A DNA stretch of 64,000 nucleotides from Jiulongibacter sp024742395 (GTDB taxonomy: Bacteria; Bacteroidota; Bacteroidia; Cytophagales; Spirosomataceae). The stretch covers positions 3,658,001 through 3,722,000 of the forward strand of contig OZ252236.1 of NCBI GenBank assembly GCA_965249455.1, written 5' to 3'. A program made the position numbers and the translations under genes. Below the pieces are notes generated by a model that was not told the origin of the DNA, made no database searches, and was given only the letters and a program-made list of their open reading frames with translations. This document shows positions 26,738 through 35,207 of this stretch, piece by piece (position 1 is the first letter of the stretch; every line of letters begins with the position of its first letter).

Positions 26738-27973
26738 TTATTTTGTGCTGAAATCTCCGTAAGCAGTCATACCATGCTCATGAAGATCTAAACCTTCTAT
26801 TTCTTCTTCTTTAGTAACTCTTAAGCCAATTGTAGCTTTAAGAGCATAAAGAATAATACCCGAAGTCACTAAGCAGAAAGCTGCATAGGTACCCACACCA
26901 ATCAATTGAGAGATAAACTGATCAACACCTGCAAGGTTACCGAATAAACCTACCGCTAACGTTCCCCAGATACCACAGATTAAGTGTACAGCAATAGCTC
27001 CTACTGGATCGTCTAGCTTTAATTTATCTACAAAACCAACGGCAACTACTACAAGAATACCAGCAATAGCACCGATTATCATAGCTTCGTTAGGGCTCAT
27101 CTGGTCTGCACCAGCTGTGATACCCACTAGACCTGCCAATATACCATTCAAGAACATGGTAAGATCATATTTCTTATAAAGAAGTAAATCGAATAAGAAT
27201 CCACCTACACCACCAGCAGCTGCAGCTAAACAAGTAGTTACAAGAGTTAGTGACGTTAACTCAGGATCTGCAGAAAGAACTGATCCACCGTTAAAGCCAA
27301 ACCAGCCTAACCATAGAATTAACACACCGGCTGCGGCAAACGGAAGGCTGTGACCTGGTATAGCCTTAACAGAACCATCCTCAGCATACTTGCCAATACG
27401 TGGCCCAAGAAGTGCAACAGCTACTACAGCTGCCCAACCACCTACCGAGTGAACCAAAGTAGAACCCGCGAAATCATAAAAAGGAGTATCCATCATATCT
27501 AAGAAACCTCCACCCCATTTCCAAGAGCCGGCGATAGGATAAACGATACCCACATATAAGACTGTAAAAATCATGAAGCTGCTAAGCTTTACACGCTCAG
27601 CTACAGCTCCAGATACAATTGTCGCTGCTGTAGCAGCAAACATACCCTGGAACAAAAAGTCTGTCCACCAAGTATAACCACCATCGGCATAATCAGGAGT
27701 CATTCCGTTTTCAGGAGCCGCTATACCGAATCCTGCAAAACCAAAGAATCCAGAAGATCCTTCTTCAAACCCTGGATACATCATGTTAAAACCGCAAAGT
27801 GCATAAAGCAAAAGTCCAACAGTGATGATGAATACATTTTTAAATAAAATATTGACGGTGTTTTTTGATCTTGTAAGCCCTATCTCCAAGAAGGAGAACC
27901 CAAGGTGCATAAAGAAAACGAGACCAGTACAGATCATCATCCATACATTGTTCGCGGTAAATAATCCATCCAT
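26738..27973 (-). CDS. amtB: Ammonium transporter AmtB
   Basis: The 411-residue protein has about 11 membrane helices and no signal peptide. The twin pore histidines are visible: H175 in STLVHSVGGW and H330 in AIAVHLICGIWG. GGYTWWTDFLFQGMFAATAATIVSGAVAERVKL is the usual family block. The C-terminal tail (EEEIEGLDLHEHGMTAYGDF) is the site where PII proteins bind. It is preceded by a PII gene and followed by a porin gene, so it is part of a nitrogen-uptake block. Confidence 0.95.
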   Translation of the reverse strand: MDGLFTANNVWMMICTGLVFFMHLGFSFLEIGLTRSKNTVNILFKNVFIITVGLLLYALCGFNMMYPGFEEGSSGFFGFAGFGIAAPENGMTPDYADGGYTWWTDFLFQGMFAATAATIVSGAVAERVKLSSFMIFTVLYVGIVYPIAGSWKWGGGFLDMMDTPFYDFAGSTLVHSVGGWAAVVAVALLGPRIGKYAEDGSVKAIPGHSLPFAAAGVLILWLGWFGFNGGSVLSADPELTSLTLVTTCLAAAAGGVGGFLFDLLLYKKYDLTMFLNGILAGLVGITAGADQMSPNEAMIIGAIAGILVVVAVGFVDKLKLDDPVGAIAVHLICGIWGTLAVGLFGNLAGVDQFISQLIGVGTYAAFCLVTSGIILYALKATIGLRVTKEEEIEGLDLHEHGMTAYGDFSTK

Positions 27974-28016
27974 AACGATTAGTTAGTTTAGTTTTGATAT
28001 TTTTTAGATACACTTC

Positions 28017-28097
28017 CTTAACGTGCTGTGATTCAGAATTTACGGTTTGCCTTTCGTTCGTAGGATCAAGTACGTTAAGCGAACGGCTAACTAAACC
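28017..28097 (-). other. Structured amtB leader region with nested inverted repeats
   Basis: Nested pairs are readable: CTTAACGT (28017-28024) with ACGTTAAG (28072-28079), CGTTCG (28055-28060) with CGAACG (28080-28085), and GGTTT (28044-28048) with AAACC (28093-28097). They lie 44-124 bp upstream of the amtB ATG. They could be mutually exclusive RNA stems or operators. I found no exact promoter consensus for amtB. The rest of the 528-bp gap (27974-28501) holds the glnK terminator and AT-rich DNA but no gene. Confidence 0.35.
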
Positions 28098-28442
28098 TTT
28101 TTCCGATTTCACATTGCAATTATATGGCATTCTCAAATAGCAGACAATATTTTATTCTAATTTTTTCTATTTTAATAAAATTTTGTATTTCTGTAAAATA
28201 ATTGCACTATTTCAATATGCATAAAATTATCAATCGTTAAACACCAAATATTGACACTTAAACAGTATTTTATTCCGTACTTATGAATTTATAAAATATA
28301 TTATTTCTATGTAGATTCTAAAGTTTGTCAATATTTTCCCTTCATACAATGACCTTAAACGGTATATTCTTTCGAAACCAAGCAAAAGGGAATAAAAATA
28401 GGCTTTTTCGATAATCGCAAAATTTTCAATTGAAGCCACACC

Positions 28443-28478
28443 AAAAAAAAGTCGGCCTCCCATATGGGAAGCCGACTT
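28443..28478 (-). terminator. Terminator of the PII gene
   Basis: AAGTCGGC (28449-28456) pairs with GCCGACTT (28471-28478), with an inner TCCCATATGGGA stem, and is followed on the minus strand by eight T. It ends the PII transcript before amtB. Confidence 0.9.
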
Positions 28479-28501
28479 AGATATATAAGTTTAAACTCTT
28501 C

Positions 28502-28840
28502 TTAGTTAATAGCAGGAGAACCTTTTTCTCCGGTTCTGATTCTGTATGTCTCTTGTACATCAGAAACGAAAATCTTACCATCACCTACGTTACCTGTGTA
28601 AGCAGACTTAATAATTGCCTCTATAGTTCTTGCTTCGAATTCGTCAGATACCACGATAGACACACATCTTCTTTGAATATCTGTTGTACTGTAGCTTATA
28701 GTACGGTAAACATGACCTTCCTTTTCATTTCCAACACCCGTTACATCCCAATAGCTAAAGAAATTTACTTCTACCGCATGTAGAGCATCACGTACTTCAG
28801 AGAACTTCGACTTTCTGATAATTGCCTCAATTTTTTTCAT
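28502..28840 (-). CDS. PII-family nitrogen regulator (GlnK/GlnB)
   Basis: This 112-residue trimeric signal protein starts MKKIEAIIRKSKFSEVRDALHA. The T-loop region reads GVGNEKEGHVYRTISYSTTDIQRR, with a tyrosine near the usual modification site. The B-loop and C-loop are clear in TGNVGDGKIFVSDVQETYRIRTGEKG, which binds ATP/ADP and 2-oxoglutarate. It precedes amtB, so a GlnK role of blocking AmtB when nitrogen is plentiful is likely. The T-loop sequence differs from the proteobacterial YRGAEY form. Confidence 0.92.
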   Translation of the reverse strand: MKKIEAIIRKSKFSEVRDALHAVEVNFFSYWDVTGVGNEKEGHVYRTISYSTTDIQRRCVSIVVSDEFEARTIEAIIKSAYTGNVGDGKIFVSDVQETYRIRTGEKGSPAIN

Positions 28841-28919
28841 TTCGAATATTTTGTTAAATTTTAGTAAAAGAATATTTTGCTTTTCAACTTCATCAAGATG
28901 TTTTCTAAGCGTACTTTGG

Positions 28920-28950
28920 CAAAAGTAAATAATTTTACTTCGTTTCCAAT
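28920..28950 (-). promoter_or_regulatory. Promoter of the PII gene
   Basis: On the minus strand ATTG (28947-28950) is followed after 19 bp by TACTTTTG (28920-28927), an exact TAnnTTTG element, 80 bp upstream of the ATG. The rest of the 482-bp gap (28841-29322) is AT-rich; it holds an AGAATATTCT palindrome at 29126-29135 and the terminator of the sugar operon, and no gene. Confidence 0.6.
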
Positions 28951-29233
28951 CCTAATATCAAAACTTAAATTTGTTTATTTAGTATTAATGATATAATAAT
29001 TGGATTTATGCCAGAAAACTTTTGAAATATTCACATATTTTTCGGTGTTTCATCAATCTTTATCCCGTAACACCTACCCAAAACCAAATTTTATTTTGAA
29101 TCGATAAAATCTTGTTTTGAAATGTAGAATATTCTTAAAGCCTCCTGTACAAATATTAAATATGATTTTGATAGTTTCAAATTTGAGACCCTGCTCAAAA
29201 ACCCTCTTTTTTGGAAGAAAACATGGTTTTTGG

Positions 29234-29266
29234 CAAAAAAAAACATCTGACTAAGTCAGATGTTTT
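29234..29266 (-). terminator. Terminator of the sugar-catabolism operon
   Basis: AAAACATCTGAC (29240-29251) pairs with GTCAGATGTTTT (29255-29266) around TAA, followed on the minus strand by a run of T. It is about 57 bp past the isomerase stop codon. Confidence 0.9.
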
Positions 29267-29322
29267 CTTAATACAATTGATTCTATTTGAACCAAATAGA
29301 ACAAGGATAGAAAATTTTTTTT

Positions 29323-30375
29323 TTAAATACCTAAAACTTTCTTGTTTACTTCTTCATCGGCTCCTGTGGCCGCAAAATCATCAAATGCTCTGGTTACTAC
29401 CTGAATAATATGATCCTTAATAAAAGGAGCTCCTTCAGCGGCACCCTGATCTGAGTCTTTGATACAGCACTCCCACTCCAATACGGCCCAGCCATCGTAA
29501 TCATATTGCGAAAGCTTACTGAAAATAGTGGCGAAGTCTACCTGGCCATCACCCAAAGACCTGAACCTACCAGCACGATCCGCCCAATTAGCATAACCAC
29601 TGTAAACGCCTTGCTTACCCGTTGGGTTAAATTCAGCATCCTTTACATGGAAAGCCCTGATTCTTTCATGATAGAAATCGATAAATTGTACATAATCAAG
29701 TGCCTGTAAAACGAAATGAGATGGGTCGTAATTGATACATGCTCTTGAGTGGCCATCTAAAGCATCCAAAAACATTTCAAAGGTAGTACCGTCAAAAACA
29801 TCCTCTCCAGGGTGTAACTCGTAACAATAGTCAACGCCATTTTCGTCATAAACATCCAAAATCGGCTTCCATCTGGCAGCCAACTCTTTGAATGCAGACT
29901 CAATTAACCCAGCTGGTCTTTGAGGCCACGGGTATAAGAATGGCCAGGCCAACGCACCGGTGAATCCAACATGAGAAGTCAAGCCCAAATTCTTTGATGC
30001 TACTGCCGCTAGTTTGCACTGTTCTATTGCCCAAGCTCTTCTTTGCGGTTCATTTCCATGAACTTCTTTTGGTGCAAAAGCATCATACATCATGTTATAT
30101 GTAGGGTGTGAGGCTACTAACTGACCTTGCAGGTGAGTACTAAGCTCAGTAATCTCAAGGCCTTTATCTGCTAGTTTCCCCTTAAGGTCATCGCAGTACG
30201 TTTTTGATTCTGCCGCTTGTTTTAAATCAATTATTCTGGCATCCCATGCAGGAAGTTGAATTCCTTTGTATCCTTTATTTGCCATGTAATCAGCAATAGT
30301 ATCCAAGGAATTAAATGGAGCTTCATCTCCCATGAATTGTGCTAAAAATATAGCAGGGCCTTTTATTGTTTTCAT
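29323..30375 (-). CDS. Sugar phosphate isomerase/epimerase-like TIM-barrel protein
   Basis: The 350-residue protein is an AP-endonuclease-2/xylose-isomerase-like barrel. Candidate metal ligands are in the usual order: CYELHPGE, INYDPSHF, FHVKDAEF and AVLEWECC. No signal peptide is seen. It lies downstream of two Gfo/Idh/MocA oxidoreductase genes on the same strand. Such sets act on oxidised sugars (for example 3-keto-glycosides or inositol derivatives), but the substrate cannot be read from sequence. Confidence 0.85.
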   Translation of the reverse strand: MKTIKGPAIFLAQFMGDEAPFNSLDTIADYMANKGYKGIQLPAWDARIIDLKQAAESKTYCDDLKGKLADKGLEITELSTHLQGQLVASHPTYNMMYDAFAPKEVHGNEPQRRAWAIEQCKLAAVASKNLGLTSHVGFTGALAWPFLYPWPQRPAGLIESAFKELAARWKPILDVYDENGVDYCYELHPGEDVFDGTTFEMFLDALDGHSRACINYDPSHFVLQALDYVQFIDFYHERIRAFHVKDAEFNPTGKQGVYSGYANWADRAGRFRSLGDGQVDFATIFSKLSQYDYDGWAVLEWECCIKDSDQGAAEGAPFIKDHIIQVVTRAFDDFAATGADEEVNKKVLGI

Positions 30376-30456
30376 TTTTTAACAGATTATTATGTTTGAC
30401 AAGGGATTGCTTTCTCTTGTCCTAAAATTTTATTTCAAAAGGTTTTTATTCTGGGC

Positions 30457-31602
30457 TCAAACCTTTACCCATTTCTGTGCTCTGTGGCTTTCCAATATTC
30501 TTTCACATACTAATAACTCTCTGTATCCATCTGCGAACGTTGGGAAAGTAGGATTTTCAGGCTGCTTTCCATTTTCAATTGCTGCGTATACTTCTTTAAA
30601 TAATTGTTTTGAAGTATCAGGGAAGCCTTCATTGTGCCCCCCGGGGAAAGAAACCAGACTCAAAGCATCTGGATCAATCAAAGAAGGATCCTTCATTAAA
30701 ACTTCATTTGCCTTTTCTCTATGACCTAGCCAAAGCTCATTTGGTCTTTCAGAATTAAAAGCAAATGTCTTCTTTGAACCCGAAATCTCCACTTTTAATT
30801 GATTTTTTCTACCCGCAGAAACCTGTGAAACTGTGATAGACCCTCTGTTTCCGTTATCAAAACGCAAAAGTACATTAGCGTGATCTTCCGTATTGATAGC
30901 AACATCTTCATAATCATCCGGCCCTAATTCCACACCTGAATAAGTCTCAATTCTCTTTTTAGGTTTCTTTCTAATAGGATGAACTGTATTAAAGTCTGCC
31001 AATAGTTCTACAGTTTTTAAACCTGTAACGTATTCAATTACATCCATAAGATGCGAGCCAATATCCGCTATGGCTCTGGAGTCACCAGACTTATCAGGCT
31101 CTAAACGCCAATTATAGTCGGTATTGAAGAATAGCCAATCTTGCAGATAAGAGCCAATTATTGAAAATACATCACCCAATTCGCCTTTTTCTCTCATTAC
31201 TTTCATTTGGCGAACCATCGGATAGTATCTTAGATTAAAATGCACAGCGTTCACTAAGCCACTTTTCTCGGCTATCTTCACAAGATCTTCGGCCTCATGA
31301 AGGTCCTTTGATAATGGTTTTTCACAAACCACATGTTTGCCGGCTTCTAAGGCGGCTTTTGATTGCGAATAGTGAAGGAAATTAGGTGTACATATGTGAA
31401 CGGCCTGAATCTCTTCCATTTTTAAAAGATCATCAAAAGTGCAACCTACCGGTATACCTAACTGAGTCGCCTTCTCTGTAGCTAACTCTTGGGTTACTTC
31501 GCAAAGTGCCACGACTTCTACATTTGGCAATCTTCTTAAAGCCTCTATATGTGCCGGCCCAATAAACCCTGTACCTACTACTCCAACTTTTATTTTTGAC
31601 AT
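30457..31602 (-). CDS. Gfo/Idh/MocA-family oxidoreductase 1
   Basis: This 381-residue NAD(P)-dependent enzyme has an N-terminal Rossmann domain (KVGVVGTGFIGPAHIEALRRLPNVEVVALCE, residues 4-34), the catalytic-lysine motif EKPLSKD, and a C-terminal domain with ADIGSHLMDVIEYVTG. It is 39% or so like its neighbour by eye only in motif order, not in detail. The gene sits between the second oxidoreductase (60 bp upstream) and the isomerase (81 bp downstream) and is probably in one operon with them. Confidence 0.9.
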   Translation of the reverse strand: MSKIKVGVVGTGFIGPAHIEALRRLPNVEVVALCEVTQELATEKATQLGIPVGCTFDDLLKMEEIQAVHICTPNFLHYSQSKAALEAGKHVVCEKPLSKDLHEAEDLVKIAEKSGLVNAVHFNLRYYPMVRQMKVMREKGELGDVFSIIGSYLQDWLFFNTDYNWRLEPDKSGDSRAIADIGSHLMDVIEYVTGLKTVELLADFNTVHPIRKKPKKRIETYSGVELGPDDYEDVAINTEDHANVLLRFDNGNRGSITVSQVSAGRKNQLKVEISGSKKTFAFNSERPNELWLGHREKANEVLMKDPSLIDPDALSLVSFPGGHNEGFPDTSKQLFKEVYAAIENGKQPENPTFPTFADGYRELLVCERILESHRAQKWVKV

Positions 31603-31662
31603 GTTTTTGTCTTTATCTTTTATAAATCAATTTCCTTACTAATTCTTAATTAAAACTCAAGT

Positions 31663-32871
31663 CTAGATTTCAAACTTGGTCCATTTGTTTTTCTCATCAT
31701 TCGCAGATTTCACTACAGTTTGTATGAATCCCATACCTCTCAATCCATCTTCAACTCCAGGGAAATCATAAATTTCAGGGTCATACCCTCCTGCATCAGC
31801 TGCATTACCTAAGCCACCTGTAGTCGCTTTGTCGCTGGCAGCACCATGTTCGGCTCTTAAAGCGAAAGCAAAATTTCTGTATATGCTGGCAAAAGTTTCA
31901 ATATAGCCTTCAGGGTGCCCAGCGGGCTGTCTGGTATGAGCCTGAGCATGAGCAGAAAGCTCCCCTACTCCGGTTCTAATAATTCTTGAGCCTGTATCCT
32001 GATTAGTCAATTCCAAAGTATTTGGCTCCATTTGCCTCCACTTCAAACCGCCCTTTGTTCCATATATCCGGATATTTAGATCATTCTCTTCTCCATGACT
32101 AATCTGACTATTGTGAAGAATGCCTTTAGCACCGTTGTCAAACCTTAAAAGAATATTTGCATCGTCATCTAATTTACGACCTTCAACAAAAATGGTGAGG
32201 TCGGCACAAAGCTCTGTAATCTTAAGTCCTGTTATGTATTCGGCTAAATTCTCTGCATGGGTTCCAATATCCCCTACTCCACCAGCGGCACCACACCTCT
32301 CAGGATCAGTTCTCCAATCGGCTTGTTTTTGACCAGTGGCTTCAACTAAATTGTATAACCATCCCTGAGGATATTCTACAATTACTTTTCTTATTTCACC
32401 AATTACACCCGTTTTAACAAGATGCTTAGCCTCTTTTACCATAGGATAAGCAGTGTAATTATGAGTTAAGGCAAACAGCTGTCCAGACTTGTCAATAATC
32501 TCTTTTAAATCTTTGGCTTCTTTAGTTGTCAATGTAATTGGCTTATCCATAATTACAGGAAAGCCATTCTCAAGAGCACATTTGGCCGCCGGAAAATGTA
32601 CATGATTAGGAACTACAATTGAGACAAAATCTATCCTTTCTCCCTCTGGCAATTCTTTCTCCTTAAGAATCATCTCCTCATAAGAACCGTAGACTCTTGA
32701 AGGATCCATGTAGAGAGCCTCTCCGGTTTGTTTCGATTTTTCAGGATTAGAACTAAATGCTCCCGCGACAAGCTCAATTTCGCCATCCAGGGCAGCTCCT
32801 CTTCTGTGAACAGCTCCAATGAAGCCCTCAAGGGAACCTCCAATCATGCCCATTCTTAATTTTCTTTTCAT
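31663..32871 (-). CDS. Gfo/Idh/MocA-family oxidoreductase 2
   Basis: This 402-residue enzyme has the atypical start RMGMIGGSLEGFIGAVHRRGAALDGEIELVAGAFSS, in place of GxGxxG, that marks a subgroup of the family. The catalytic-lysine motif is MDKPITLT. GGVGDIGTHAENLAEYITGL is the substrate-domain signature. It is the first gene of the minus-strand operon and is divergent from the MFS transporter. Two different Gfo/Idh enzymes plus an isomerase suggest successive oxidation, rearrangement and reduction of a sugar. Confidence 0.9.
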   Translation of the reverse strand: MKRKLRMGMIGGSLEGFIGAVHRRGAALDGEIELVAGAFSSNPEKSKQTGEALYMDPSRVYGSYEEMILKEKELPEGERIDFVSIVVPNHVHFPAAKCALENGFPVIMDKPITLTTKEAKDLKEIIDKSGQLFALTHNYTAYPMVKEAKHLVKTGVIGEIRKVIVEYPQGWLYNLVEATGQKQADWRTDPERCGAAGGVGDIGTHAENLAEYITGLKITELCADLTIFVEGRKLDDDANILLRFDNGAKGILHNSQISHGEENDLNIRIYGTKGGLKWRQMEPNTLELTNQDTGSRIIRTGVGELSAHAQAHTRQPAGHPEGYIETFASIYRNFAFALRAEHGAASDKATTGGLGNAADAGGYDPEIYDFPGVEDGLRGMGFIQTVVKSANDEKNKWTKFEI

Positions 32872-33178
32872 TTATTCAAAGGTTGGTCTGGTAAATTACG
32901 GTTGAAATAAACCCAAAATAGTGCCTGATCTCTTTCAAACTCTCATTAGAATTTCAAAACATTTTGAGACGGCTTACAAATGGGGCTTGAAATTAAACAG
33001 AAGCATACTTTCTTCCAAGAAGTATATGCTGTATTCGGCAAAAAGGCCGATTCTAGCTTTTTGATAGATTTTTTGTCATTTTTCATACTCGTAAGATTTA
33101 GACCGAATCTTTTTTACAGCGGGGAAAAAACATATATTTACCCCGATAATTATTAACCCTAACCAAATCTATTTCATC
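32872..33178. promoter_or_regulatory. Divergent control region of the sugar block
   Basis: This 307-bp gap separates the oxidoreductase operon from the MFS gene. Inverted repeats include CGGGG/CCCCG (33120-33124, 33141-33145), AGATT/AATCT (33094-33098, 33106-33110) and a looser GCATA..TATGC element near 33003-33029. A TTAACCCTAA leader motif precedes the MFS ATG. No regulator gene lies nearby, and no exact promoter consensus was found. Confidence 0.4.
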
Positions 33179-34396
33179 ATGGTAAATGATAAGAGGCTAT
33201 TTTTAGGTAGCTGTTTTGCCCTAATTACGACTGCATTCTCGTTCAGTATTCGTGCCGGAATTCTTCCTCAGCTGGCTGATGAATTCAGCCTTAGCGGAGA
33301 ACAGCTTGGCTTTATAAATTCAATGTGGTTTTTTGGCTTTCCAATCGCAATGATCATTGGTGGCCTAATTTACCACACGGTAGGCCCTAAAAAAATCATG
33401 CAATTTGCATTTTTCACTCATGCTCTAGGTATTATTCTAACTATCTATTCCGGTGGTTATTTTGGTCTTATGGCCTCTACTTTCCTTATCGGTTTAGGGA
33501 ATGGCTGTACAGAAGCGGCTTGTAATCCAATGATTGCGGATACGTATAGTGGTGATAAAATGAATAAAATGTTGAACCGTTTCCATATGTGGTTCCCTGG
33601 CGGAATAGTAGTAGGAAGCTTAATCAGCAAATTTATGACAGATGCTAATCTGGGATGGCAAGCACAAATTTGGGTAATTTTGATACCAACACTTATATAT
33701 GCCTTCTTATTCTTTGGTCAAACTTTCCCTAAACCAAAAATTGAAGGGGTTACCTCAATTAAGGAAAACTTCAAAGCTATGCTCAGCCCATTGTTTATAT
33801 TCATGTTTGCATGTATGGCTTTAACTGCAATCTCAGAGTTTGGCCCACAGCAGTGGACATCACTTATCATGAGTAAGAGTGGTGCAAGCCCAATGCTTAT
33901 TTTGGCTCTGGTTACCGGTTTAATGGCTGTTGCCAGATTCTTCGGAGGTTCTATAATTGGTAAGTTTGATCAAACAGGAGTTTTATTAGGAGGGGCAATA
34001 CTCGCAACCATTGGTATATACCTTTTTAGTACTCAAACAGGCCCAATGGCATATGTTGCTGCCGTATTCTTTGCTCTGGGTGTGGCATATTTCTGGCCTA
34101 CAATGATTGGTTTTGTGGCAGAAAGAATCCCTTTAAGTGGGGCTCTCGGAATGTCTATTATTGGTGGTGTTGGTATGTTCTCAACATCCATTTTTCAACC
34201 AATTATTGGTAGATGGATAGACAACGACCTGGCTGCAAAGGCAGAGGAAGGACTTACTGGAACAGAACTGGAACTTGCCGCTGGCCAAGCCACTTTGGGT
34301 ACCATGACTACCTTCCCTATTATATTGATCGTTGCGTTTACCATTTTGTATTTCTGGCAAAAAGGTAAGCCAAAGGCGGGAACGGCTGCTCATTAG
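33179..34396 (+). CDS. MFS transporter
   Basis: The 405-residue protein has about 12 membrane helices. It begins DKRLFLGSCFALITTAFSFSIRAGILPQLADEF and contains GLGNGCTEAACNPMIADTY and NRFHMWFPGGIVVGS, which recall FucP/sugar-porter-like members. It is divergent from the two oxidoreductase genes and is the likely importer of their substrate. A strong terminator follows. The substrate is unknown. Confidence 0.85.
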   Translation: MVNDKRLFLGSCFALITTAFSFSIRAGILPQLADEFSLSGEQLGFINSMWFFGFPIAMIIGGLIYHTVGPKKIMQFAFFTHALGIILTIYSGGYFGLMASTFLIGLGNGCTEAACNPMIADTYSGDKMNKMLNRFHMWFPGGIVVGSLISKFMTDANLGWQAQIWVILIPTLIYAFLFFGQTFPKPKIEGVTSIKENFKAMLSPLFIFMFACMALTAISEFGPQQWTSLIMSKSGASPMLILALVTGLMAVARFFGGSIIGKFDQTGVLLGGAILATIGIYLFSTQTGPMAYVAAVFFALGVAYFWPTMIGFVAERIPLSGALGMSIIGGVGMFSTSIFQPIIGRWIDNDLAAKAEEGLTGTELELAAGQATLGTMTTFPIILIVAFTILYFWQKGKPKAGTAAH

Positions 34397-34413
34397 AAAT
34401 TATAATAAATCTT

Positions 34414-34456
34414 AAAAGCACCCATTTTCTTCGTGAAAGTGGGTGCTTTTTATTTT
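34414..34456 (+). terminator. Terminator of the MFS gene
   Basis: AAAAGCACCCA (34414-34424) pairs with TGGGTGCTTTT (34440-34450), then a T-rich tract. It overlaps the start of a longer coaX frame, which supports the later coaX start. Confidence 0.9.
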
Positions 34457-34478
34457 ACGAAGTCTCATCTTTACGATT

Positions 34479-35207
34479 ATGTATGCAGTTCTGGATATTG
34501 GAAACACTTTCGGGAAAATGGCTCTTTATGAGCAAGGCAAACAATTGTTTTTTGAGCGTGGAAAGGTTAAATCCTTAATTAAAAGCTTAAAAAAAGTTAA
34601 GACAAAGGCCATTTTGGTTTGCTCTGTGGCTCAATCAAAAGACGAACTGACTGCTACTTTTAAAGAATTCCGTAATCTGATTATTCTTGACAATAACACC
34701 TCCCTGCCTATTATAAACGGTTACGGAACTCCGGAAACTTTAGGATACGACAGGCTGGCTGGAGCAGTGGCGGCTCATTATTTGTTTCCTGGAGAACACT
34801 GCTTGCTAATTGATATGGGAACAGCCATAAAATACGATTACATTGATTCAGAGGCAGTTTTCAGAGGTGGAATCATTTCACCAGGACTGCAAATGAGATT
34901 CAAGGCCTTACACACTTTCACTAAAAAACTTCCGTTGTTAGAAGCGGATAATATTCCTGAACTAATTGGCAACTCTACTGACTCCTGTATAAAAAGTGGA
35001 GTAGTAAATGGAATAATAGCCGAACTTAACGGAATCATAGAACGATACCAGAAGAAATTAGACCTTAAAATATTGATTAGCGGAGGGGATGCCGGTTTCT
35101 TTGAAAGTCAGATAAATTATCCGACCTTTGCCGCTCCAAATTTAGTCCTTGATGGACTTTACAGAATATTGATTCACAATGTTGAAAACAAAAGCTTTAC
35201 TTACTAG
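34479..35207 (+). CDS. coaX: Type III pantothenate kinase CoaX
   Basis: CoaX phosphorylates pantothenate in the first step of coenzyme A synthesis. The chosen ATG at 34479 gives 242 residues starting MYAVLDIGNTFGKMALYE, which is the ATP-binding phosphate-1 motif at the proper N-terminus; an upstream ATG at 34443 would lie inside the MFS terminator. TPETLGYDRLAG and LLIDMGTAIKYDYID are family motifs, the latter carrying the catalytic aspartate region. The outer-membrane protein gene overlaps its end by 29 bp. Confidence 0.92.
   Translation: MYAVLDIGNTFGKMALYEQGKQLFFERGKVKSLIKSLKKVKTKAILVCSVAQSKDELTATFKEFRNLIILDNNTSLPIINGYGTPETLGYDRLAGAVAAHYLFPGEHCLLIDMGTAIKYDYIDSEAVFRGGIISPGLQMRFKALHTFTKKLPLLEADNIPELIGNSTDSCIKSGVVNGIIAELNGIIERYQKKLDLKILISGGDAGFFESQINYPTFAAPNLVLDGLYRILIHNVENKSFTY

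Noticed and set aside
28841..29100. Sigma-54 promoter for the PII gene
   Set aside because: TTGGCA-type parts occur, but no GC at the proper -12 distance was found, whereas an exact TAnnTTTG element is present.
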